A stretch of 64,000 nucleotides of DNA from Yoonia sp. I 8.24. GTDB lineage: Bacteria; Pseudomonadota; Alphaproteobacteria; Rhodobacterales; Rhodobacteraceae. The translations under genes and the position numbers were made by a program. A model generated the notes under the pieces. That model was not told where the DNA came from. It saw only the letters and a list, made by a program, of their open reading frames with translations, and did not search any database. The stretch's first letter is position 1; each line of letters begins with the position of its first letter. This document shows, in pieces, positions 19,324 to 26,230 of this stretch. The stretch is taken from contig NZ_JACXGQ010000004.1 of assembly GCF_022096995.1 (NCBI RefSeq), positions 186,001 to 250,000 of the forward strand, written 5' to 3'.

Positions 19324-20022
19324 ATGCAGAAAATATATCCGAATGCCGCCGCGGCCCTTGATGGGTTGTTGTTTGACGGCATGTTCATTGCCGCCGGGGG
19401 TTTTGGTCTATGCGGCATCCCTGAATTGCTGCTTGATGCGATCAAAGACGCAGGCACCAAGGATCTTACTTTTGCCTCCAACAACGCAGGCGTAGATGAC
19501 TTTGGCATCGGTATTTTGCTTCAGACGCGCCAAGTCAAAAAAATGATCAGCTCTTATGTTGGTGAAAACGCAGAATTCATGCGCCAATACTTGTCCGGCG
19601 AACTTGAGCTGGAATTCAACCCACAGGGCACATTGGCCGAACGCATGCGCGCTGGCGGCTGCGGCATCCCCGGGTTTTACACCAAAACCGGCGTCGGCAC
19701 AGTGATTGCCGAAGGCAAAGACCACAAAGATTTCAACGGCGAAACCTACATTATGGAAGAGGGCATCTTTGCTGATCTGGCCATCGTCAAGGCGTGGAAA
19801 GCCGATGAAACAGGCAACCTGATTTTCCGGAAAACTGCCCGTAACTTTAATCCGCCAGCCGCAATGTGTGGCAAGGTTTGTATTGTTGAGGTGGAAGAAA
19901 TCGTTCCAACTGGCAGCCTTGATCCAGACCATATCCACCTGCCCGGCATTTATGTGCATCGCATTATTCAAGGCGACCACGAAAAACGCATTGAGCAGCG
20001 TACAACGCGCCCTGCAGCCTAG
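19324..20022 (+). CDS. scoA: Succinyl-CoA:3-ketoacid CoA-transferase subunit A
   Basis: Alpha subunit of the enzyme that activates acetoacetate with CoA from succinyl-CoA, in ketone body and PHB use. It is 232 residues with the CoA-transferase family I glycine-rich region FIAAGGFGLCGIPELL near residue 25 and the segment GGCGIPGFYTKTGVGT near residue 115. The beta subunit follows after an inserted 77-residue gene. The start is the ATG at 19324; upstream is the topA 3' end without a strong hairpin. Confidence 0.94.
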   Translation: MQKIYPNAAAALDGLLFDGMFIAAGGFGLCGIPELLLDAIKDAGTKDLTFASNNAGVDDFGIGILLQTRQVKKMISSYVGENAEFMRQYLSGELELEFNPQGTLAERMRAGGCGIPGFYTKTGVGTVIAEGKDHKDFNGETYIMEEGIFADLAIVKAWKADETGNLIFRKTARNFNPPAAMCGKVCIVEVEEIVPTGSLDPDHIHLPGIYVHRIIQGDHEKRIEQRTTRPAA

Positions 20023-20031
20023 GGGAAAAGC

Positions 20032-20265
20032 ATGTCAGATCATAACGCCTCTAAGGCCGAACAAGATCGAGAAATATTGCGCGATTTCCATCATTGGATC
20101 GTTATTGCCCGCGCAATGGTTCACGATACCTTTGTTGGTGATGACACCGAATTACAGCGCATGACGCTGAGCACCGCACATAGTCTCATGTTGGAACACC
20201 AATTGAGCGAAATCAAAACAAGTCTTGCCGAGATCAAGACCTCTCTTAACTCTGGGAAGGATTAA
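20032..20265 (+). CDS. Small helical protein encoded between scoA and scoB
   Basis: A 77-residue soluble protein, unrecognised. It is strongly charged at the N-terminus (SDHNASKAEQDREILRDFHH), has a middle segment WIVIARAMVHDTF, and ends in a short heptad-like repeat (SEIKTSLAEIKTSLNSGKD) that could form a coiled coil. It lies 9 bases after scoA and 3 bases before scoB, with GGGGAAAAGC before its ATG, so it should be co-translated with the CoA-transferase. Function unknown; regulation or assembly of the transferase is only a guess. Confidence 0.75.
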   Translation: MSDHNASKAEQDREILRDFHHWIVIARAMVHDTFVGDDTELQRMTLSTAHSLMLEHQLSEIKTSLAEIKTSLNSGKD

Positions 20266-20268
20266 ACC

Positions 20269-20895
20269 ATGGCTTGGGATCGCAACCAAATGGCCGCGCG
20301 CGCGGCGCAAGAACTGCAAGATGGCACCTATGTAAACCTCGGCATCGGTATCCCGACGCTGGTTTCCAACTATATCCCCGAGGGCGTCGAAGTCACGTTG
20401 CAGTCAGAAAATGGCATGCTTGGCATGGGGCCGTTTCCGACCGAAGAGGACATCGACGCGGACCTGATCAACGCAGGCAAGCAAACCATCACCGAATTGC
20501 CCCAAACCGCGTATTTCGACAGCGCGCAGTCTTTCGGCATGATTCGCGGTGGCAAGATCGCGATGGCGATTTTGGGCGCGATGGAAGTCGCCGAAAACGG
20601 CGATCTCGCCAATTGGATGATTCCCGGCAAGCTTGTCAAAGGGATGGGCGGCGCGATGGATCTTGTGGCTGGCGTCGGCCGTGTCGTTGTCGTGATGGAT
20701 CACACATCCAAACACGGCGACAGCAAATTGCTAAAATCCTGTACCCTACCACTTACTGGGAAAGGCGTCGTCGACCGCATCATCACCAATCTTGGTGTGC
20801 TTGATGTTGTTGAAGGCGGGCTGCACATTGTCGAATGCGCTGACGGCGTAACCGAAGATGAACTACGCGCCGCCACCGAAGCGACAATCGTCTAA
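20269..20895 (+). CDS. scoB: Succinyl-CoA:3-ketoacid CoA-transferase subunit B
   Basis: Beta subunit with the catalytic glutamate in [11 protein letters not shown] (E47), which forms the CoA thioester. It is 208 residues. Other family stretches are [14 protein letters not shown] near residue 23 and [20 protein letters not shown] near residue 127. A GGAAGG precedes the ATG by about 6 bases. It is the last gene of the scoA-orf-scoB operon, which ends at a perfect 9-pair hairpin (20903-20931). Confidence 0.95.
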   Translation: MAWDRNQMAARAAQELQDGTYVNLGIGIPTLVSNYIPEGVEVTLQSENGMLGMGPFPTEEDIDADLINAGKQTITELPQTAYFDSAQSFGMIRGGKIAMAILGAMEVAENGDLANWMIPGKLVKGMGGAMDLVAGVGRVVVVMDHTSKHGDSKLLKSCTLPLTGKGVVDRIITNLGVLDVVEGGLHIVECADGVTEDELRAATEATIV

Positions 20896-20902
20896 TCAAA
20901 TC

Positions 20903-20931
20903 GGGCGACACGATATAATAGAGTGTCGCCC
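20903..20931. terminator. Bidirectional hairpin between scoB and the transglycosylase
   Basis: GGGCGACAC (20903-20911) pairs perfectly with GTGTCGCCC (20923-20931). It sits between two convergent genes, 8 bases past the scoB stop and 6 bases before the minus-strand stop. T-runs are weak in both directions. Confidence 0.7.
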
Positions 20932-20936
20932 AGTAC

Positions 20937-21770
20937 TTAAATTCCGTTCACGTTGAACACGCAGCCATCAGTGATCAATTCGGGTGGCGTATTGCAAAGC
21001 CCCTTCGCAACCTGCCAAGCCGCCAATACTTTTGGTACATAGGCCCGTGTTTCCGCGAACGGCGGCACGCCTGCGTGACGCATGACATTGCCTTCGCCCG
21101 CATTATACCCTGCAAGCGCCAAAACCGGATCATTTCCGAATTCATTGAGCAACCAACCAAGGTAGGCAACGCCGCCCTTAATGTTTTGGGCCCCATCTGT
21201 ACTGTCAGTCACGCCAAAGCGCGCGGCAGTTGCAGGCATCAATTGCATCAAACCTGTTGCGCCCGCACTGCTTACTGCATCAGTGCGCCCCGCGCTTTCC
21301 ACCGAAATCACGGCCAGTACCAATGCCGGTGACACATCCGTGCCAACAGTTTCGGTCAAAATCGCCAGACCATGTGCATTGGCAATATCTTGGAGACTTT
21401 GCAGACGCGGTGCGGAAACCCTTTCACCTGCTGGTGGGTTATTGATTTGCTTAAGCGCGCTTTCGAGCCGCGCCGGAGAAGAATCGTTAATCCCGAAAGA
21501 TACGTTGTTCCAAAACCAGTCAGTTCCCGCAGATTGCGGCACGGCAATCGCCGCAGATGCTTCTTCCACTTCAGGCTCATCTGAATAGACAGGACCAAGC
21601 CGCGGCGCATTCGGATCAATCTGCACGTTGATCCGCCCCGTAGAGCCTGCAGTCGGTACCGAAACCATCCGGAATGTAAAATCCGGCTGTAGTCGCTCTA
21701 CCTCTGCGCTGGCGTTAGAACTGCTGACCGATAGGGCCAAAGCCACTAAAAAAGGAATCTTACGATTCAT
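20937..21770 (-). CDS. Lytic transglycosylase (SLT domain) with signal peptide
   Basis: A 277-residue exported protein. A signal peptide (about 1-22, ending SNASA) precedes a low-complexity linker. The SLT fold occupies roughly residues 140-255, with the catalytic Glu in VISVESAGRTDAVS (E158), then GATGLMQLMPATAARFGV and ALAGYNAGEGNV, the diagnostic motifs. It would cleave peptidoglycan glycan strands to make 1,6-anhydro products in the periplasm. It is divergent from the Flp pilin gene and may open the wall for pilus assembly (inference from position only). Confidence 0.9.
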   Translation of the reverse strand: MNRKIPFLVALALSVSSSNASAEVERLQPDFTFRMVSVPTAGSTGRINVQIDPNAPRLGPVYSDEPEVEEASAAIAVPQSAGTDWFWNNVSFGINDSSPARLESALKQINNPPAGERVSAPRLQSLQDIANAHGLAILTETVGTDVSPALVLAVISVESAGRTDAVSSAGATGLMQLMPATAARFGVTDSTDGAQNIKGGVAYLGWLLNEFGNDPVLALAGYNAGEGNVMRHAGVPPFAETRAYVPKVLAAWQVAKGLCNTPPELITDGCVFNVNGI

Positions 21771-22119
21771 GATCTGTCCTGCTCGTCATTTTTATTACCC
21801 TAATCATGGCAGAAAACCGCCAAAACTCCAGATTCCCGAAAACAATTATGTCATTTAGGCCCTATTGCCGACCTTTTAGCAACGGACACTAAAACACCGC
21901 AGCACAAAATTCATTAATTAGTACAATAAATACAATTGCTTAAATGATTTTTTCGCAAAAAATTTACCCGTCCAAAAAAAATATGAAAGGCGTCAAACTC
22001 CCGCCCCATTCTACAGGCTATATAAGGACATCCAAGACAGGGGCTTTGCTAAACACCTAGTAACGCTGACCTGGCGAGGAACGAAATAAACCCTAATGAT
22101 ACCCTGAGGAGGGAATTCA
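21771..22119. promoter_or_regulatory. AT-rich divergent control region upstream of flp1
   Basis: 349 bases without a gene between the transglycosylase and the first pilin. The stretch 21890-21990 is unusually AT-rich for the window, with T6-CGC-A7 at 21948-21963. A TATATAA stretch at 22020-22026 could serve as a -10 for flp1, but no good -35 is visible. A strong GAGGAGGG ribosome-binding site (22106-22113) precedes the pilin start. I see no further gene here. Confidence 0.5.
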
Positions 22120-22299
22120 ATGCTTAACTTTATCAAAAACTTCCGCAACGACGAAGACGGCGCTGTAACAGTTGACTTCGTAGTTCTGACTGCTGCGATC
22201 GTTGTTCTTGGTCTGGCTGTTGGTGGCGCTGTGTCACGTGGCGCAGAAGGTCTTGCCAACGAAATCGAAGACTCACTTGACAACATGGACGCTGAATAA
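22120..22299 (+). CDS. Flp/Fap-type pilin, first copy
   Basis: A 59-residue prepilin: short basic leader with MLNFIKNFRNDEDG, cleavage expected after G14, then AVTVDFVVLTAAIVVLGLAV as the hydrophobic pilin helix and an acidic tail (EIEDSLDNMDAE). Position +5 of the mature protein is Asp and +6 Phe, where classical Flp pilins have Glu-Tyr. GAGGAGGG with 6-base spacing implies strong translation, fitting a major pilin. The protein would be processed by CpaA (32334) and polymerised by the Tad machinery downstream. A terminator with a T7 run follows. Confidence 0.93.
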   Translation: MLNFIKNFRNDEDGAVTVDFVVLTAAIVVLGLAVGGAVSRGAEGLANEIEDSLDNMDAE

Positions 22300-22359
22300 G
22301 CGCTTCTTGGCTAGTTGAGTATTGCGCTAGCGCTACTCAGCACATGTCTAAAAGTTTGA

Positions 22360-22393
22360 GGGCGCGGCACATTTTGTGGCGCGCCCTTTTTTT
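22360..22393 (+). terminator. Intrinsic terminator between the two pilin genes
   Basis: GGGCGCG-G-CACA pairs with TGTG-G-CGCGCCC (7 plus 4 pairs around one mismatch, 3-base loop), followed by seven T residues at 22387-22393. It is a canonical rho-independent terminator, 60 bases after the flp1 stop. Confidence 0.9.
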
Positions 22394-22430
22394 AAAACTA
22401 TTGCGAACGCTGACACAGATAGGACACAGG

Positions 22431-22610
22431 ATGAAGCAGATTTTTAAACGTCTCGCCGCCGAAGAGGACGGGGCAGTTACCGTAGATTTCGTGGTCCTTA
22501 CCGCCGCCATTACTGTGCTCGGTTTAGTCGTGGTTACCGCGTTTTCTCCCGGCGCGACCGGCCTTGCAAACGAAATAGAAGATGCTCTTGATAATATGGA
22601 TGCCGAATAG
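22431..22610 (+). CDS. Flp/Fap-type pilin, second copy
   Basis: A second 59-residue prepilin, same length as the first and nearly identical in the core (DGAVTVDFVVLTAAI) and tail (LDNMDAE). The leader MKQIFKRLAAEEDG differs and is more basic. I start it at the ATG 22431, preceded by AGGACACAGG. An in-frame ATG at 22344 would read through the terminator hairpin and give an implausible leader. Mature +5 is again Asp. It lies between two hairpins, so it depends on read-through from flp1 or its own promoter in 22394-22420. Confidence 0.92.
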   Translation: MKQIFKRLAAEEDGAVTVDFVVLTAAITVLGLVVVTAFSPGATGLANEIEDALDNMDAE

Positions 22611-22636
22611 GTGTCAGGGTAAACCCCGACACCTTT
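22610..22636 (+). terminator. Hairpin overlapping the flp2 stop codon
   Basis: GGTGTC-A-GGG (22610-22619) pairs with CCC-C-GACACC (22624-22633) with one mismatch, followed by TTT. The last base of the flp2 TAG is the first base of the stem. Confidence 0.6.
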
Positions 22637-22894
22637 AGCATGCACCTCGTCGCTAGACATAAGCTGGGGAAAGTCAGCACCCGTTTGTGTCTCCGTTCGG
22701 CGACAGTAAGCCGCTCAATACTGTGTTAAATGCACACTCCCAAATTGGCGTGTTCGCTGCGCACGCACCTCGCGCATTGAAATCCCCTTTCTAAATGGTC
22801 TAAAACGCGGCAAAGCTAATAGCTTGTCAGGGTTTGGGGCTACAGTGCCAGTCTCAACGCTCGATGGCGGCTCAAAAAATCGAAGGATGCGATA
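22637..22894. other. Gap upstream of cpaB, no gene seen
   Basis: About 258 bases with no convincing coding sequence on either strand. It presumably contains the cpaB promoter, as a hairpin closes the pilin unit before it. GAAGGA at 22882-22887 is the cpaB ribosome-binding site. Confidence 0.5.
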
Positions 22895-23728
22895 ATGCGT
22901 GGAGTTTTTGGACTGGTTTTATTGGTCGGCATGGGCCTAGCGGGCTTTGCCGTATATATGGTGAACCAACAAATCGAACAAACGGCAAGTCAACTCGCGC
23001 GTGCCGAAGCGCAGCGCGATGGTGCCGTTCAGACAGTTGACGTTTACACGGTGAACAAGGCGTTTTCATACGGCGATGTCCTAACGGCCGACGATGTCGT
23101 ACTAATAAAATACGCCCGCGATTCGCTGCCAGAAGGTATCTTGCGGGAAGAAGAAGCCCTGTTCCCTCCAGAATATGCCGCGAAATCACGCGTGGTAATC
23201 CTGCCGATCATTCCGAACGAGCCTTTGACGCAGAGTCGCCTCGCTGCTCCTGGAGCGACGCGTGGCCTTACTGCACTCCTTGATCCAGGCATGCGCGCAT
23301 TTCCCATTCAAGGTCGGGTAACCGGTAGTTTTGGCACTTTGCGCCCGGACGATCGCATCGACTTGTATTGGAGCGGCCAACTGCAGTCTGGGCGCCGCGT
23401 AACAAATCTTTTGAAATCGGGGTTGGAGATTATCGCAGCGCCTGACGAGGAGCGCTCAAACGGGATTGATCAAGTCATCGTCCAAATTACCCCACAAGAA
23501 GTCGCCGAGCTAACGCAAGCACAGTCCAGCGGTACGCTCACGATCTCGCTTGTTGGTTCTGGAGATTCGGTTTCGATCACCGAAAGCATTTCTGCGGACA
23601 ACTTATCGGTGACCGGTGAGATCATCGAAGAAGAAGAGGAAGAAGAGGTCGTCGAAGAGGATGCGAAATGCTACGGCTACGAACGGCGTGGCACAGAGCG
23701 TGTCGAAGTCGAGATCCCTTGCAATTAG
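22895..23728 (+). CDS. cpaB: Flp pilus assembly protein CpaB
   Basis: A 277-residue periplasmic protein anchored by one N-terminal helix (about 5-22). A SAF domain (VYTVNKAFSYGDVLTADDVVLIKY, about 50-75) is followed by the RcpC/CpaB core (RVTGSFGTLRPDDRIDLYWSG). It is thought to support or gate the outer-membrane secretin. Near residues 238-256 there is a run of glutamates (EEEEEEVVEE), then a short basic/acidic tail with two cysteines (KCYGYERR and EIPCN) that could form a disulfide. A perfect terminator (23762-23791) follows, separating it from cpaC. Confidence 0.92.
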   Translation: MRGVFGLVLLVGMGLAGFAVYMVNQQIEQTASQLARAEAQRDGAVQTVDVYTVNKAFSYGDVLTADDVVLIKYARDSLPEGILREEEALFPPEYAAKSRVVILPIIPNEPLTQSRLAAPGATRGLTALLDPGMRAFPIQGRVTGSFGTLRPDDRIDLYWSGQLQSGRRVTNLLKSGLEIIAAPDEERSNGIDQVIVQITPQEVAELTQAQSSGTLTISLVGSGDSVSITESISADNLSVTGEIIEEEEEEEVVEEDAKCYGYERRGTERVEVEIPCN

Positions 23729-23761
23729 TCTGCAAGCCCTAAACCGCACCATTAATTCACT

Positions 23762-23791
23762 AAAAACGCCCGGAGAGCCCCGGGCGTTTTT
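23762..23791 (+). terminator. Intrinsic terminator after cpaB
   Basis: AAAAACGCCCGG and CCGGGCGTTTTT form a perfect 12-pair stem around a 6-base loop, with T5 at the end of the stem. It can act in both directions. Confidence 0.92.
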
Positions 23792-23942
23792 GCATTCCGA
23801 GACATAGTGTTGCGCGATGTCCACATTTGCTTCGTCTTCCAACCTATTGATTATTGCAATAAATGCGCGACTGACGCATGGTCACTACATCATGGGCATT
23901 AAGACCCTAGCAACGAGGCGTGATCGGAGAGGCAGGTCACTT

Positions 23943-25319
23943 ATGAAGTATGACAGATTTATCAAAGCCGCACTTACAGGCTTAACGTTGTCGCTTACCG
24001 CGACGGCACCAACAATGGCACCGGCTGAAACGTTGCGCGTCTTGCGCGGCGCGGCATCCAGTGCACTCAGCGTCCCAATGAACCGGGCCATCGTGGTTGA
24101 GAGCGACGTTCCTTATTCGGACGTTTCAATCGCCAACCCTGGCATCGCAGATATTTCTTCGCTTTCAGAACGCACATTGTACGTTTTGGGCAAAGAGCCG
24201 GGCCGCACCACCCTAACCCTATTGGGCGCTGATGGGCGTCTGATTACCAACGTTGAGATCCATGTCTCACCTGATATGGGCGAGTTCAAAGAACGCTTGG
24301 CCCAGATCCTTCCAGGTGAGAACATCGAAGTACGCACGGCCAATGATGGTATCGTACTTTCTGGACAGGTCAGCTCAATCGCGCGCCTTGAACGTGCCCT
24401 TCAACTCGCGAACCGCTACGCACCAGATCGGGTGTCAAACCTGATGGTCGTCGGTGGCACGCAGCAAGTTATGTTGCAGGTACGGTTCTCAGAAATGCAG
24501 CGTTCTGTAAGCAAATCATTTGGCACCAACTTCTCCGTACTCGGAACATCGAATGGCCTAAGCGTCGACGGTGGGACTACTACCGCCGCAGGAGCCGGGT
24601 CTAACGGTGCGGTTACCTTTGGTTTCGGCGCTGGTGCAATGGATGTGAGTCTCACGCTTGAGGCGCTGGAATCGCGCGGCCTTGTACGGACTTTAGCCGA
24701 ACCAAACCTTACTGCGCTGAGCGGTCAGGAGGCATCGTTCTTAGCCGGTGGTGAATATCCGGTACCAATCGCTCAAGACGAAGATACAATAACGGTAGAG
24801 TTTAAGCCTTTTGGTGTTGAACTCAACTTCATCCCGACTGTCGTCGACGATGATATCATCAACCTTGAACTGGAAGCTGCGGTATCTGCGATCGACACGA
24901 CCAACTCGTTTACGTCGGGTGAGTTCACAATTAATGCGTTTTCACGCCGTGAAACCAGCACAACCGTGGAAATGCGCGACGGTGAAAGCTTTGCAATTGC
25001 TGGACTGTTGCAGGACGACTTTAATGATCTGACCGAGTCGGTGCCATGGATCGGCGATGTGCCAGTCTTGGGCGCTCTGTTCCGGAGTGCGGCCTATGAG
25101 CGCGAACAAACTGAGCTTGTGATCATTGTGACGCCGCATTTGGTCTCGCCAACACGCGGCGCTGCTTTGTCGCTTCCAACCGATCGTGTGCAGCTGCCAA
25201 GCGAAGCCGATCTGTTCTTGCTCGGCAAAACATCCGCCGGCACTCAAATCCCCGGCGCAGCCGGTGAAGTAGCCCGTCAGGACTTTAGTGGTTCTTACGG
25301 CTACGTCATGGACGAATGA
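23943..25319 (+). CDS. cpaC: Tad pilus outer-membrane secretin CpaC/RcpA
   Basis: 458 residues from the ATG at 23943; a longer in-frame start at 23817 would precede the true signal peptide (KYDRFIKAALTGLTLSLTAT, cut near residue 29). An N-terminal BON/secretin N region (about 40-160) is followed by the secretin domain with VGGTQQVMLQVRFSEMQRSVSK and the C-terminal signature FLAGGEYPVPI...VPWIGDVPVLGALFRS. It forms the pore through which the Flp pilus exits. An OmpA-like lipoprotein gene follows with a 16-base gap. Confidence 0.94.
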   Translation: MKYDRFIKAALTGLTLSLTATAPTMAPAETLRVLRGAASSALSVPMNRAIVVESDVPYSDVSIANPGIADISSLSERTLYVLGKEPGRTTLTLLGADGRLITNVEIHVSPDMGEFKERLAQILPGENIEVRTANDGIVLSGQVSSIARLERALQLANRYAPDRVSNLMVVGGTQQVMLQVRFSEMQRSVSKSFGTNFSVLGTSNGLSVDGGTTTAAGAGSNGAVTFGFGAGAMDVSLTLEALESRGLVRTLAEPNLTALSGQEASFLAGGEYPVPIAQDEDTITVEFKPFGVELNFIPTVVDDDIINLELEAAVSAIDTTNSFTSGEFTINAFSRRETSTTVEMRDGESFAIAGLLQDDFNDLTESVPWIGDVPVLGALFRSAAYEREQTELVIIVTPHLVSPTRGAALSLPTDRVQLPSEADLFLLGKTSAGTQIPGAAGEVARQDFSGSYGYVMDE

Positions 25320-25335
25320 ATAGGAGCACAGGTCA

Positions 25336-25986
25336 ATGAAGAAACTTATGACAACAGCAACGGCCGCTGCGCTCCTTGCGGGCTGCTCGGCAACGACGGA
25401 TGACTTCCCACAGCTTCAATACGAAGCAGGGGCTGTCGTTGACGGCGGTGGTTTTGGCAACGCGACGATGAACAACGTGATGGTTCAATCAGCGCAAGAA
25501 GACTACCGCGTCAATCTAGCGCGTCGTTTCGCGTCCGAGATTGATTCAACAGTCACATTCGAGTTCAACTCGACTGTACTTGATGCAGATGCCCAGCGTA
25601 TTCTTTCACGCCAAGCAGATTGGATCCGTCAGTTCCCAGAAGTCCGCTTCCGGGTCTACGGGCACACCGACCTTGTCGGTAGCCAATCATACAACCGCAG
25701 TCTCGGCCTTCGTCGTGCACAAGCAGTTGTTGCCTATCTGACGTCGCAAGGTATTGGACGGGATCGCCTCGAAGCGGTTGCTTCATTTGGCGAAACTCAG
25801 CCTTTGATCGCGACAAATGATCGTGAGCGTCGCAACCGCCGGACAGTTACAGAGGTATCAGGATTCGTTGAAACCGATCCTATGGTGCTCGACGGAATAT
25901 ACGCGCAAGTTATCTACCGTGGGTATATTGAACGCGCTGTATCACCGCCCGCATTGGGTGGCACAGAAATCGCCGCTGGCGAATAA
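25336..25986 (+). CDS. OmpA-domain lipoprotein of the Tad locus
   Basis: A 216-residue lipoprotein: signal with lipobox LLAGC (Cys17 becomes the lipidated N-terminus), a variable stretch, then an OmpA-like peptidoglycan-binding domain (about 70-165) with VTFEFNSTVLDADAQRIL and RVYGHTDLVGSQSYNRSLGLRRAQAV. In Rhodobacterales such a protein often follows the secretin and may take the place of CpaD by tying the secretin to the cell wall (inference from position). The C-terminal ~45 residues extend beyond the OmpA fold. A terminator follows at 26002. Confidence 0.9.
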   Translation: MKKLMTTATAAALLAGCSATTDDFPQLQYEAGAVVDGGGFGNATMNNVMVQSAQEDYRVNLARRFASEIDSTVTFEFNSTVLDADAQRILSRQADWIRQFPEVRFRVYGHTDLVGSQSYNRSLGLRRAQAVVAYLTSQGIGRDRLEAVASFGETQPLIATNDRERRNRRTVTEVSGFVETDPMVLDGIYAQVIYRGYIERAVSPPALGGTEIAAGE

Positions 25987-26001
25987 CAGCCTACCAATTA
26001 T

Positions 26002-26040
26002 GTCCACGCCGAACACAGTTTGGCGTGGACGTTCTCTTTT
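26002..26040 (+). terminator. Intrinsic terminator after the OmpA lipoprotein
   Basis: GTCCACGCC (26002-26010) pairs with GGCGTGGAC (26022-26030), followed by GTTCTCTTTTTAG. It closes the cpaC-OmpA unit, so cpaE needs its own promoter within 26041-26220. Confidence 0.85.
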
Positions 26041-26230
26041 TAGTTACATTTTTTGCAACACTGACCTGAAATATGGGTCTTTGGTCCAAAATTCGACACG
26101 ATTGCCCCCAATATTATCCCAACCACAGTGCGCCACGGCAACGCGGCCGCGCCTTATATTCTATCGCTCTAGCGCTTACACTTGCTGGTGGACTAAGATG
26201 GAATCACAACATCGATGAGGACGACAAAGA

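Noticed and set aside
21901-21990. AT-rich stretch as a transferred island or integration site
   Set aside because: It is confined to an intergenic control region about 100 bases long and flanked by genes with ordinary composition; a promoter region is the simpler reading.
22344-22430. N-terminal extension of the second pilin from the ATG at 22344
   Set aside because: It would run through a terminator hairpin and give a leader unlike any prepilin; the ATG at 22431 has a ribosome-binding site.
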